Source of the DNA: Billgrantia bachuensis | GTDB taxonomy: Bacteria; Pseudomonadota; Gammaproteobacteria; Pseudomonadales; Halomonadaceae | Length of the DNA stretch: 64,000 nt | NCBI RefSeq assembly: GCF_011742165.1 | Contig: NZ_JAAQTO010000053.1 | Location: forward strand, 44,641 to 108,640 | Reading direction: 5' to 3' | In this document: positions 1 to 8,484 of the stretch, piece by piece | How the letters are laid out: every line of letters begins with the position of its first letter | Numbering within the stretch: position 1 is the stretch's first letter | The notes under the pieces: model-generated | Told to the model about the DNA's origin: nothing | Databases searched by the model: none | What the model saw: the letters and a program-made list of their open reading frames with translations, nothing else | Program-made: the position numbers and the translations under genes

Positions 1-989
1 GACTCAATGAACAGCAACCGGTTGCGTTCCACTGCCAGGCAATCGGATACCACGGGTTCGCCGTTGTGCTGGCCGCTCAGGTCGAGGATATGAGCCTCGC
101 TGCAAACCCGCGCTAGCCCGGCCTCCTGGGCGCTGAGCCAGGCATACTCCGTCAACCAGCCGCCGCCCAGGTAGTACCCGCCCTCCAAGGAATCGATGGC
201 CACGACGTCGGCTGCATCGCTCGACCAGTGCAGTAGGCCGGCCTCATCCAGCGCCTTCAACGCATCGGTAGCTGGGAAGCACGGCGATTCCTTCAACCAC
301 TGGCGCTCGGCGCCGGGTCGTAGCCGGGCTTCCGAGGGGGTGACGCTCTCCAGCGCACCTCCCTCGCCGTGCACCATGTCGTGCAGTTCTCCGAGCAGAA
401 CGGCCAGGCGGTCGGCATGATGGGCGAGGTAGCGGGTAAGGTGCTTGCGCTGTTGACAAGCCTGGCGCCACTCGCCTTTATCGGACAGTGCACGAACTCG
501 CTTGCGGCCATTGGCCAGCAGGTAGCGATCGACGTCCAGTACCGGCTCGATGGCCATGATGTCGGGGGCTGAGTCGGGGCTATCGCACGCCAAGCGGTAG
601 AGCGCCCCCGCTCGAATGTCCACATGCAGCCAGTCGGCGGAGCAGCGCTGCATGGCATGCTGGAACAGCAGGGCAGTAAGCGTGCTGCAGCCGCCCGCGT
701 CCAGGGTGACCGAGAGAGAGGGGTTATCGAACTGCTGGCGATACAGGGATTCGGCTAACGCATCGGCATATTCTGCGCAGCGGTGGGGCTCGTCGTCCGG
801 AAGGCGAGCGTGTGTCTCGATCTCGGTTCCACGGGGCAGTTCGTGGCGTAGCAGAATCGCCAGTCGCTCGGCCGCCTGGGGCGGTGATTGGCATGGTATC
901 AGCACGATCCGCTGGGGACGAAGCTGCAGAATCGGTATCAGGCTTACCTCAGGGCGCTCGGTTACCAGCGCGACGTGCAGGTGTGGCAT
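1..989 (-). CDS. DUF1887 (VC1899/Card1-like) CARF-nuclease family protein, 3' end cut by window
   Basis: Open frame of 329 codons from ATG 989 to the window edge with no stop. A GGAG box lies upstream of the ATG. The N-terminus (VALVTERPEVSLIPILQLRP) has the strand-helix pattern of a CARF/Rossmann domain. Near the edge the protein reads GGGWLTEYAW and then VSDCLAVERNRLLFIE, matching the layout of the nuclease domain in the Vibrio VC1899 / Card1 (Can2) family, where a GxWLE helix precedes NELDV...IIECKT. Asp316 and Glu329 are spaced exactly as the catalytic Asp and Glu of that PD-(D/E)xK motif. The residue after Glu is Ser, not the usual Cys, and the expected Lys lies outside the window. Known members bind cyclic oligoadenylate and cut nucleic acid; here that is inference from family. 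No cas gene or CRISPR array is in the window. Confidence 0.66.
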   Translation of the reverse strand, partial: MPHLHVALVTERPEVSLIPILQLRPQRIVLIPCQSPPQAAERLAILLRHELPRGTEIETHARLPDDEPHRCAEYADALAESLYRQQFDNPSLSVTLDAGGCSTLTALLFQHAMQRCSADWLHVDIRAGALYRLACDSPDSAPDIMAIEPVLDVDRYLLANGRKRVRALSDKGEWRQACQQRKHLTRYLAHHADRLAVLLGELHDMVHGEGGALESVTPSEARLRPGAERQWLKESPCFPATDALKALDEAGLLHWSSDAADVVAIDSLEGGYYLGGGWLTEYAWLSAQEAGLARVCSEAHILDLSGQHNGEPVVSDCLAVERNRLLFIE

Positions 990-1069
990 GGGCTTGCTCC
1001 CTCCGCACTTGGTCCTTGCAGATTCCTACAGGCTACATCCGAGCGTTCCGTGCTGTCGCCTGTGGCGAC

Positions 1070-1099
1070 AAAAAAACACGCCGGCCCTGGGGCCGGCGT
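1070..1099 (-). terminator. Rho-independent terminator of thiC
   Basis: A 9-bp perfect stem (1078-1086 with 1091-1099, ACGCCGGCC) with a 4-nt loop is followed on the minus strand by seven T residues. It sits just past the thiC stop codon. Confidence 0.85.
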
Positions 1100-1120
1100 C
1101 ATGGTTGGTAGCGGCCTGGT

Positions 1121-3010
<1,890 letters not shown>

Positions 3011-3090
3011 GGGTGTTCTCCCTTGTTGTGGGTCGTCAGGGAGGACAGCTGGGGAGGACAGGGGCAGCAGTGCGGCGCCTTGCTGCGTGT

Positions 3091-3196
3091 CGCTTGATCC
3101 CTACGCTGGTCCTAGCCAGTTCAGGTTCAACGGGATCCATGCTGGGCGCGCAGCGCTGCATGATCTCAGCCGTCTTCAACGGCACCCCGTCAAGCG
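3091..3196 (-). promoter_or_regulatory. TPP riboswitch (thi box) upstream of thiC
   Basis: On the minus strand the leader carries the conserved thi-box segments in order: GGGGTGCC, CTGAGA, CCGTTGAACCTGA, ACCAGCGTAGGGA. The ends pair as CGCTTGA with TCAAGCG to form helix P1. Binding of thiamine pyrophosphate is expected to repress thiC, most likely by hiding the ribosome binding site in a proteobacterium. Confidence 0.95.
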
Positions 3197-3236
3197 TGTT
3201 TGCCCGCCATGTCGGCGGGTACTGCATGGCAGCGGG

Positions 3237-3905
3237 TCAGATCGCTCGATCCAGTCCCATCTGCCAAAAGTCGATCTCGAGTCGCGTAGCATCGCGGAAC
3301 ACCTCGGCGAGCTCGGCAAAGCGCGCCGGAGTGACGTCGGCCAGGCGTGTATCGAGCCACTCCAGCTCGGCGCGCATGGCGCCCTGGAATTCGTCGCTCT
3401 CGTACATGGCGATCCAGGCGTCATAGGGGTTGATCTTGCCGCGCAGCGTGAAGGACTGCGCGTTCAGCCAAGTGGCGATCTCGCCATAGCCCACCAGGCA
3501 GGGGGCGAGTGCCACGTGCAGGTCGAGCAGATCGCCGCGGTTGCCGGTATCGAGTACGTAGCGGGTATAGGCCATCGTCGCCCGTGCCTCCGGCAGCTGA
3601 GCGAGTTCTGCCTCGCCGATTCCCCATTCGCGGCAGTAGCCCACATGCAGGTCCAGCTCCACGTCGAGAATCGCCTTGAGGCCTTCATGGGCCTGGCGCA
3701 GGTCGGCGAGGCTGCGGCTCTTGTAGGCGGCCAGCGCGTAGGCGCGGGCAAAGTGGATCAGGAACAGGTAGTCCTGTTGCAGGTAGTGGCGGAAAGCGCC
3801 CTCTGCGAGAGTGCCGTCACCCAGGCCGCGCACGAAGTCATGCTCGATGTAGGCGCGCCAATCGTCGTGGCAGGCGTTGGTCAGGTCGGTGAAGCGATAG
3901 CCCAT
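3237..3905 (-). CDS. tenA: TenA family aminopyrimidine aminohydrolase / thiaminase II
   Basis: Helical enzyme of 222 aa that hydrolyses aminopyrimidine from degraded thiamine and so salvages the pyrimidine moiety. Active-site residues match TenA: Asp45 in YLQQDY, catalytic Cys136 in ALAPCLVGYGE, and Glu210 in ATRLEIDFWQ. The gene begins at ATG 3905 and is preceded by its own TPP riboswitch (4001-4123), while the thiC riboswitch lies just downstream, so the two thiamine genes are separate, parallel riboswitch-controlled units. Substrate choice (salvage versus thiaminase activity) cannot be read from sequence. Confidence 0.93.
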   Translation of the reverse strand: MGYRFTDLTNACHDDWRAYIEHDFVRGLGDGTLAEGAFRHYLQQDYLFLIHFARAYALAAYKSRSLADLRQAHEGLKAILDVELDLHVGYCREWGIGEAELAQLPEARATMAYTRYVLDTGNRGDLLDLHVALAPCLVGYGEIATWLNAQSFTLRGKINPYDAWIAMYESDEFQGAMRAELEWLDTRLADVTPARFAELAEVFRDATRLEIDFWQMGLDRAI

Positions 3906-4000
3906 CTTGCCTCCGGTATCGAATCGGATCCGGAACGCGGGCGGGAGGAAGTCAGAGGTGGCTGGGGTGAGGCGGCGGTTGCTTGCCGCGACGGGGCCAC

Positions 4001-4123
4001 CGCTTGATCCCTACGCCGGTACGAGCCGGATCAGGTTCTACGGGCCCCGCCGTGACGACTGCTCATTCCGGCGAGCAATTCGTATGGCGATCTCAGCCGG
4101 TTCCACCGGCACCCCGTCAAGCG
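4001..4123 (-). promoter_or_regulatory. TPP riboswitch upstream of tenA
   Basis: A second thi box on the minus strand with GGGGTGCC, GCTGAGA, TAGAACCTGATCCGG and ACCGGCGTAGGGA, closed by CGCTTGA pairing with TCAAGCG. It is about 17 nt longer than the thiC copy because of a larger insertion in the variable P3 arm (about 4045-4090). Confidence 0.94.
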
Positions 4124-4181
4124 TCTGGGCCAGTCTAGCAGGATGAGGCCGTCTTGCCAGTCACCGAAGCGAAATGGATCT

Positions 4182-5111
4182 TTAATAAAGCCGGAACGAC
4201 TTGTGCTTCGGGTGCCCCTGCTGCTGCTCGATCACCTTGCGGTAGCGCTTGTACTCCCACTGGTACTGGGCCGGGTCCAGCGCGATGGCGTTCTCCACAC
4301 AGGCGTTGACGCCGGTGGCCGATTGCGTTTCGTCGGCGGCATAGACTCGCTCGTCGGCGGCCAGGAAGTGAATGGCGAAGCCGCGGCCGGGGAGGCGCCG
4401 GGCCACGCCGGTGACGACTCGGGCATCGGTGCGGGCCACCAGCTTGGGCAGCAGGGTCGCGGTGTAGGCCAGGCGATGGTAGAAGGGGGCGAACACGCCG
4501 CTGCCCCAGTCGGGCTCCTGGTCGGGTAGGATGCCCACCGCCTCGCTGCGCTTGAGTGCCTTGAGCAGGGCCGCAACGCCGCGCGGGTTGGTCGGCACCA
4601 GACTCGCGCCCATGCGCTCGCGTCCCCTGCGGATCACCGTATCGAGTTCGGCGATCTTGGGGGGCTCGTACATGGCGGTGAAGGGGAAGTGGCTGGAAAG
4701 CCAGAAATTGAGTACTTCCCAATTGCCGAAGTGCGGTGCCAGCACGATCACGCCGCGCCCCTCGGCGCGGGCGTCGTCGAGCAGTTCACGGCCGTGGATC
4801 TCGTGGATCGAGGCCTCGACCCGCTGCGGTTCGCCCATCCAGGCGAAACCCAGCTCGAGCATGGTGGCGGTGGAGTGGGTCAGGCTCTCCCGCGCTAAGC
4901 GACGTCGTGCCGCTGCGCTGCGCTCGGGAAAGACCTCCGCCAGGTTGATCTCGGTGACCTTGCGCTCGCGCCGGCTGAAGCGATGCACCAGCGGGCCGGT
5001 GAGGCGGGCCAGTCGCCAGAGCATGGCGGGGCGGCGGCCGGCCAGGCTGCGCCATAGCGTGGCAATGGCGCGACCCTGCAGGGTGGCGGTGGATGACTGC
5101 GGCTCGCTCAT
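4182..5111 (-). CDS. Lysophospholipid / lipid A lauroyl acyltransferase, LpxL (HtrB) family
   Basis: Inner-membrane acyltransferase of 309 aa that adds a secondary acyl chain to lipid A (Kdo2-lipid IVA). The catalytic H-x4-E motif is HFGNWE at residues 127-132, followed by the family blocks NPRGVAALLKAL and GILPDQEP. One weak hydrophobic stretch near the N-terminus fits a membrane anchor. Length is typical. It ends 59 nt before the tenA riboswitch and starts 4 nt after the DUF4870-like gene, so the two are probably co-transcribed. Whether it is LpxL, LpxM or LpxP in specificity cannot be decided here. Confidence 0.9.
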   Translation of the reverse strand: MSEPQSSTATLQGRAIATLWRSLAGRRPAMLWRLARLTGPLVHRFSRRERKVTEINLAEVFPERSAAARRRLARESLTHSTATMLELGFAWMGEPQRVEASIHEIHGRELLDDARAEGRGVIVLAPHFGNWEVLNFWLSSHFPFTAMYEPPKIAELDTVIRRGRERMGASLVPTNPRGVAALLKALKRSEAVGILPDQEPDWGSGVFAPFYHRLAYTATLLPKLVARTDARVVTGVARRLPGRGFAIHFLAADERVYAADETQSATGVNACVENAIALDPAQYQWEYKRYRKVIEQQQGHPKHKSFRLY

Positions 5112-5115
5112 GGGT

Positions 5116-5490
5116 TCAGATCAGCCAGGCGTCCACATTGTCGGGGGCACGCTGCTCCTGCAGGCGCTTGATGCCCTTGACGCAGCGAATCACCAGCCAG
5201 ACGATCACCACCAGCCAGGTCAGGAAACCGATCAATACCAGCATCAGTAAGCCGGAAATGGCAAAGTAGAGCAGCGCGAGCCAGAAGGTGCGGATCAAGT
5301 AGCGGTAGTGTTCATCGAACCAGTGGGGTCCCTCGCCGCGATAGACGTAGGCGATTACCACGCCGACCAACAGGGTCAGGCCGCCGGTGACGATGCCTGC
5401 CAGATACAGGGCATAGACGACGATGGGCAGGGTGGTGTCGGGCTTGCCACCCGAATCGATGACGCTGCGGCTCTCGGGGTTATCGTTCAT
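5116..5490 (-). CDS. Small DUF4870-like membrane protein
   Basis: 124 aa with a hydrophilic start and three hydrophobic segments (about residues 22-48, 68-86 and 88-104), ending in a basic and then acidic tail. The pattern YRGEGPHWFDEHYRYLIRTFW between the first and second segments resembles DUF4870-type small membrane proteins, in which a polar loop sits between helices. No catalytic motif is visible and the function is unknown. Four nucleotides separate it from the downstream acyltransferase gene. Confidence 0.75.
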   Translation of the reverse strand: MNDNPESRSVIDSGGKPDTTLPIVVYALYLAGIVTGGLTLLVGVVIAYVYRGEGPHWFDEHYRYLIRTFWLALLYFAISGLLMLVLIGFLTWLVVIVWLVIRCVKGIKRLQEQRAPDNVDAWLI

Positions 5491-5557
5491 GAGGCGTCCA
5501 GTCGTTCATGGTATGCGTCAATGATACCGGCCATGGGCCACATTGCCAGGGAGGCAG

Positions 5558-5950
5558 CTATTCGAGTGCCTCCTTGAGCGGGCGGCTGATCTCCAACAGG
5601 CTGCCGTCGGGGTCGCGCAAGTAGAGTGATTCGATGAGGCAGTTGGCCCCCTGACGGGTGACCGGGCCGAGCTCCACTTCTACATCGAGTGCCGCCAGGT
5701 GGCGCTGGACCTCGTCCAGCGGCAGCAGGCTGCGCAGGCAAAGATCCAGGCTCCCCGGCGTGGGGGTGGCGGCGCGCGGCTCGATGTCGGTGGCGGTCCA
5801 GTGGAGGCGCAGAGCGATGTCGCCGAGTATCAGGTCGACACGCTCTCGATCCCGGTAGCGTACCTCGAGCCCGAGCACACGAGAGTAGAAGTCCACGGCA
5901 CGTGAAATGTCGGTCACGGTGATGACCAGATGGTCCAGACCTGACAGCAT
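5558..5950 (-). CDS. VOC superfamily (glyoxalase-like) metalloprotein
   Basis: 130 aa with the paired beta-alpha-beta-beta-beta modules of the vicinal oxygen chelate fold: LDHLVITVTDISRAVDFYSRVLGL opens module one and DPDGSLLEIS closes module two. His7, His50 and Glu120 are placed like the metal ligands of this fold. The closest general type is the small glyoxalase/bleomycin-resistance-like group; the substrate is unknown. It starts 66 nt from the divergent methyltransferase gene. Confidence 0.85.
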   Translation of the reverse strand: MLSGLDHLVITVTDISRAVDFYSRVLGLEVRYRDRERVDLILGDIALRLHWTATDIEPRAATPTPGSLDLCLRSLLPLDEVQRHLAALDVEVELGPVTRQGANCLIESLYLRDPDGSLLEISRPLKEALE

Positions 5951-6016
5951 CGCCGGCCTCCTCGTTGTGATGTGTTTAAAGCAATCTCATTTCGCCAGGC
6001 CCAAAAGGATACGACG

Positions 6017-6652
6017 ATGCCGACCTGCCCGCTATGCGCATCCCCGCATTCCCGCCATTTTCATCACGACGCGAGGCGTGACTACTACCGCTGCGAGAAC
6101 TGCCGGCTGGCATTCGTGCCGCCTGTTCAGCGCCTCTCGCCCGAGCAGGAACGGGCGGTCTACGACCAGCACGAGAACCACCCCGACGACTTCGGCTATC
6201 GCCGCTTCCTGTCGCGGCTGTTCGAACCGCTGAAGAGCCGGCTGGGGCCAGGGGCCCGTGGTCTCGACTTCGGTGCCGGCCCCGGCCCGACGCTTTCGCT
6301 GATGTTCGAGGAGGCGGGCCACCCCATGGCGATCTACGACCCTTTCTACGCACCGGATACCTCTGCACTCGAGCGGCGCTACGATTTCATCACCGCCACC
6401 GAGGTAGTGGAGCATCTGTTCGCGCCGGGGCGTGAGCTCGAGCGCCTTGCGGCGCTGCTGCCAGAAGGAGGCTGGCTGGGACTGATGACCAAGCGGATGA
6501 CCAGCGAGGAAGCTTTCGCCCGTTGGCACTATATCCTCGATCCGACCCACGTATGCTTCTTCAGCGAGGCGAGCTTCGAATGGCTGGCGGAGAGGCTCGG
6601 CATGAGCATCGAGTTTCCCGGTACTGATGTGGCCTTATTGCAGAAACGCTGA
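6017..6652 (+). CDS. Class I SAM-dependent methyltransferase with N-terminal zinc ribbon
   Basis: 211 aa from ATG 6017, chosen because AGGA precedes it; an upstream ATG at 5972 lacks such a site. A CPLC...CENC pair (residues 3-26) forms a likely zinc ribbon. A SAM-binding core follows, with motif I LDFGAGPGPT and a motif IV-like region FITATEVVEHLFAPGRELERL. This arrangement is common in uncharacterised bacterial methyltransferases. The substrate cannot be inferred. It diverges from the VOC gene and is followed by a 248-nt gap with no clear feature. Confidence 0.86.
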   Translation: MPTCPLCASPHSRHFHHDARRDYYRCENCRLAFVPPVQRLSPEQERAVYDQHENHPDDFGYRRFLSRLFEPLKSRLGPGARGLDFGAGPGPTLSLMFEEAGHPMAIYDPFYAPDTSALERRYDFITATEVVEHLFAPGRELERLAALLPEGGWLGLMTKRMTSEEAFARWHYILDPTHVCFFSEASFEWLAERLGMSIEFPGTDVALLQKR

Positions 6653-6900
6653 GCCGGCCGGCGTCGAAAAAAGTCAGTGTGTCTTTCTGTTTTGAGTGGC
6701 GATGACGGTGCTTTTCTCTAACCTGTCGAAGGGGGAAAGAATAAGCGTTTGACTCTGGCGACGACGGGCGTATGATTCGCGCCGCCCCGCTCGAGCATTG
6801 GTTCTTTTTCGGCAACGCACAGGGGGCGGTGGGCAGCGTTCCACGGCTTTTTCTGGCATCTTAACTTCCTTCGATTCACCTGCTGTCGAGAGGCGCGCTC

Positions 6901-8325
6901 ATGTCGCGGCAACTGCTGGCCATGGCCCTGGCACCTCTGCTGGGACTCTTCATTCTGGGTATCGGCAATGGCTTCCTGGCTACCCTGATCACCCTGCGGC
7001 TGGACGCAGCCGGTGAGTCGCCGGTGGTGATCGGTTGGGTCTCCTCGGCCTACTTCATTGGCCTGGCGCTTGGGGCAGTGTTCAACGATCGGCTGCTGCT
7101 GCGTATCGGCCATATCCGTGCCTATGGCAGCTTTGCCTCGTTGGTAGCGGTCACCGTGTTGCTGCAGGCGCTGTTTTTCGAACCCTGGGCCTGGTTCGCC
7201 CTGCGCCTGGTGGGGGGCTGGGCCACTGTGGGTGTTTATCTCGTCATCGAGAGCTGGCTGCTCACATCGGGCGACCAGAAGGTGCGCGGCAGGTTGCTGG
7301 CGCTCTATATGATCTCGCTGTATGCCGCCGGCGTTGTGGGCCAACTGCTGCTCGGCGTCACCGACGCCATGGGTGAGACGGCACCATTCATGGTCATCGG
7401 CATGCTGGCCTCGCTGTCGGTGTTGCCGATGGCAATGATTCCACGGGTCTCGCCGCTGATCGAGCATGCCGAGCCGCTGTCGCCGATGCGCCTGATCACC
7501 ATGACGCCCTCCGGCGTGATGGGCAGTTTCGGCTCGGGACTGGCAGTCGCTGCCATCTATACTCTGTTGCCTCTCTACCTGCAGCGCATCGGCCTGAGCG
7601 TAGCTCAGGTTGGTCAGATGATGGCCGTCGTCGTGCTTGGCGCCATGCTGCTGCAGTACCCTCTCGGGCGCTGGTCCGACCGACATGATCGTCAGATCGT
7701 GCTGATCATGATCGGCGCCTTCTGCGCCTTGATCTCGGCTGCCATGCTGTTGCTGCCGCTGACGACCTGGGTGCTGGCGGCGCTTCTGTTTCTGCTGGGC
7801 GGAGGGGTCTTTGCGCTCTATCCGGTAGCGGTGAGCCATGCCGCCGATCGTGCGCCGGCCGGTGCGCTGGTGCGCATGAGCCAGGGCCTGCTGCTGATCA
7901 ACGCCATTGGCTCGACGGTGAGTCCACCGCTGATCTCGCCGGTGATGGGCTGGGTGGGAGATGCCGGTCTGTTCTGGGCTTTCGGTGCTCTGGGCGTGTT
8001 CCTGGTGGGCTTCTTCACTTGGCGGCGCAGCGTGCGCCCGGCGCCGGTACCGGTGGCGCCCTTTGCACCTTCGACGCCGATGTCGTCGGCAGGCGCCGAG
8101 CTCACCGTTACCGAGGAACTGGTACAGGGCGCCACCGAGCATGAATACGTGGAGGATCTCTCCAACGTGGTACCGGAAATCGAGGTGGCCGAACCCTTGG
8201 TCGGCCCGCCGCCGCCGGATGAGCCGCATATCGCCTACTATCAAGACGACGACGATACCGACCTGCCACCGAGCGATGAGCGTGAGCGAATCGTGGAACC
8301 ACTCGACAGCGACGCCCGCCGCTAA
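6901..8325 (+). CDS. MFS transporter, YcaD-like, with long acidic tail
   Basis: Inner-membrane transporter of 474 aa. About twelve hydrophobic helices occupy residues 5-380, with MFS loop motifs NDRLLLRIGHIR (after helix 2) and GRWSDRHDRQ (after helix 8). It resembles the YcaD / sugar-type MFS group. Residues from about 385 to the end form a Pro-, Glu- and Asp-rich tail (for example YYQDDDDTD) with no membrane segment; such tails occur in halophile proteins. The substrate is unknown. The start ATG 6901 follows GAGGCGCGCTC. Confidence 0.87.
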   Translation: MSRQLLAMALAPLLGLFILGIGNGFLATLITLRLDAAGESPVVIGWVSSAYFIGLALGAVFNDRLLLRIGHIRAYGSFASLVAVTVLLQALFFEPWAWFALRLVGGWATVGVYLVIESWLLTSGDQKVRGRLLALYMISLYAAGVVGQLLLGVTDAMGETAPFMVIGMLASLSVLPMAMIPRVSPLIEHAEPLSPMRLITMTPSGVMGSFGSGLAVAAIYTLLPLYLQRIGLSVAQVGQMMAVVVLGAMLLQYPLGRWSDRHDRQIVLIMIGAFCALISAAMLLLPLTTWVLAALLFLLGGGVFALYPVAVSHAADRAPAGALVRMSQGLLLINAIGSTVSPPLISPVMGWVGDAGLFWAFGALGVFLVGFFTWRRSVRPAPVPVAPFAPSTPMSSAGAELTVTEELVQGATEHEYVEDLSNVVPEIEVAEPLVGPPPPDEPHIAYYQDDDDTDLPPSDERERIVEPLDSDARR

Positions 8326-8372
8326 GAGACTCCTTCGACCACGAGATTCTTCACGTCGCCGACTTTACCGAA

Positions 8373-8398
8373 GCGCCCGATGCTCCCGCATCGGGCGC
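8373..8398 (+). terminator. Hairpin after the MFS gene, probable terminator
   Basis: A 10-bp perfect stem GCGCCCGATG / CATCGGGCGC with a 6-nt loop lies 47 nt past the MFS stop. The following bases (CTTGCGTT) are only weakly T-rich, so termination strength is uncertain. Confidence 0.5.
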
Positions 8399-8399
8399 C

Positions 8400-8427
8400 T
8401 TGCGTTGGGGTGCGACCTAGGGATAAT
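8400..8427 (+). promoter_or_regulatory. Candidate sigma-70 promoter of the acyl-CoA operon
   Basis: TTGCGT (8400-8405) and GATAAT (8422-8427) are separated by 16 nt and lie 58 nt before the start of the acyl-CoA dehydrogenase gene. A palindrome follows immediately, as expected for a repressor site over the start of transcription. Confidence 0.5.
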
Positions 8428-8431
8428 GGTT

Positions 8432-8462
8432 AACGGAAAGTAGTGAAACTACTATCACCGTT
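8432..8462 (+). promoter_or_regulatory. Palindromic candidate operator before the acyl-CoA operon
   Basis: Two nested inverted repeats share one centre: outer AACGG / CCGTT and inner AGTAGT / ACTACT around GAA. They lie directly downstream of the GATAAT box and before the ATG at 8485. A TetR-family fatty-acid or CoA-ester regulator is a reasonable guess, but no regulator gene is adjacent. Confidence 0.45.
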
Positions 8463-8484
8463 GTCATTTTCCTGAGGTAGTGCC

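Noticed and set aside
6718..8244. 508-codon minus-strand open frame across the MFS gene
   Set aside because: It is the reverse shadow of a clear twelve-helix transporter and contains only polar, low-complexity sequence.
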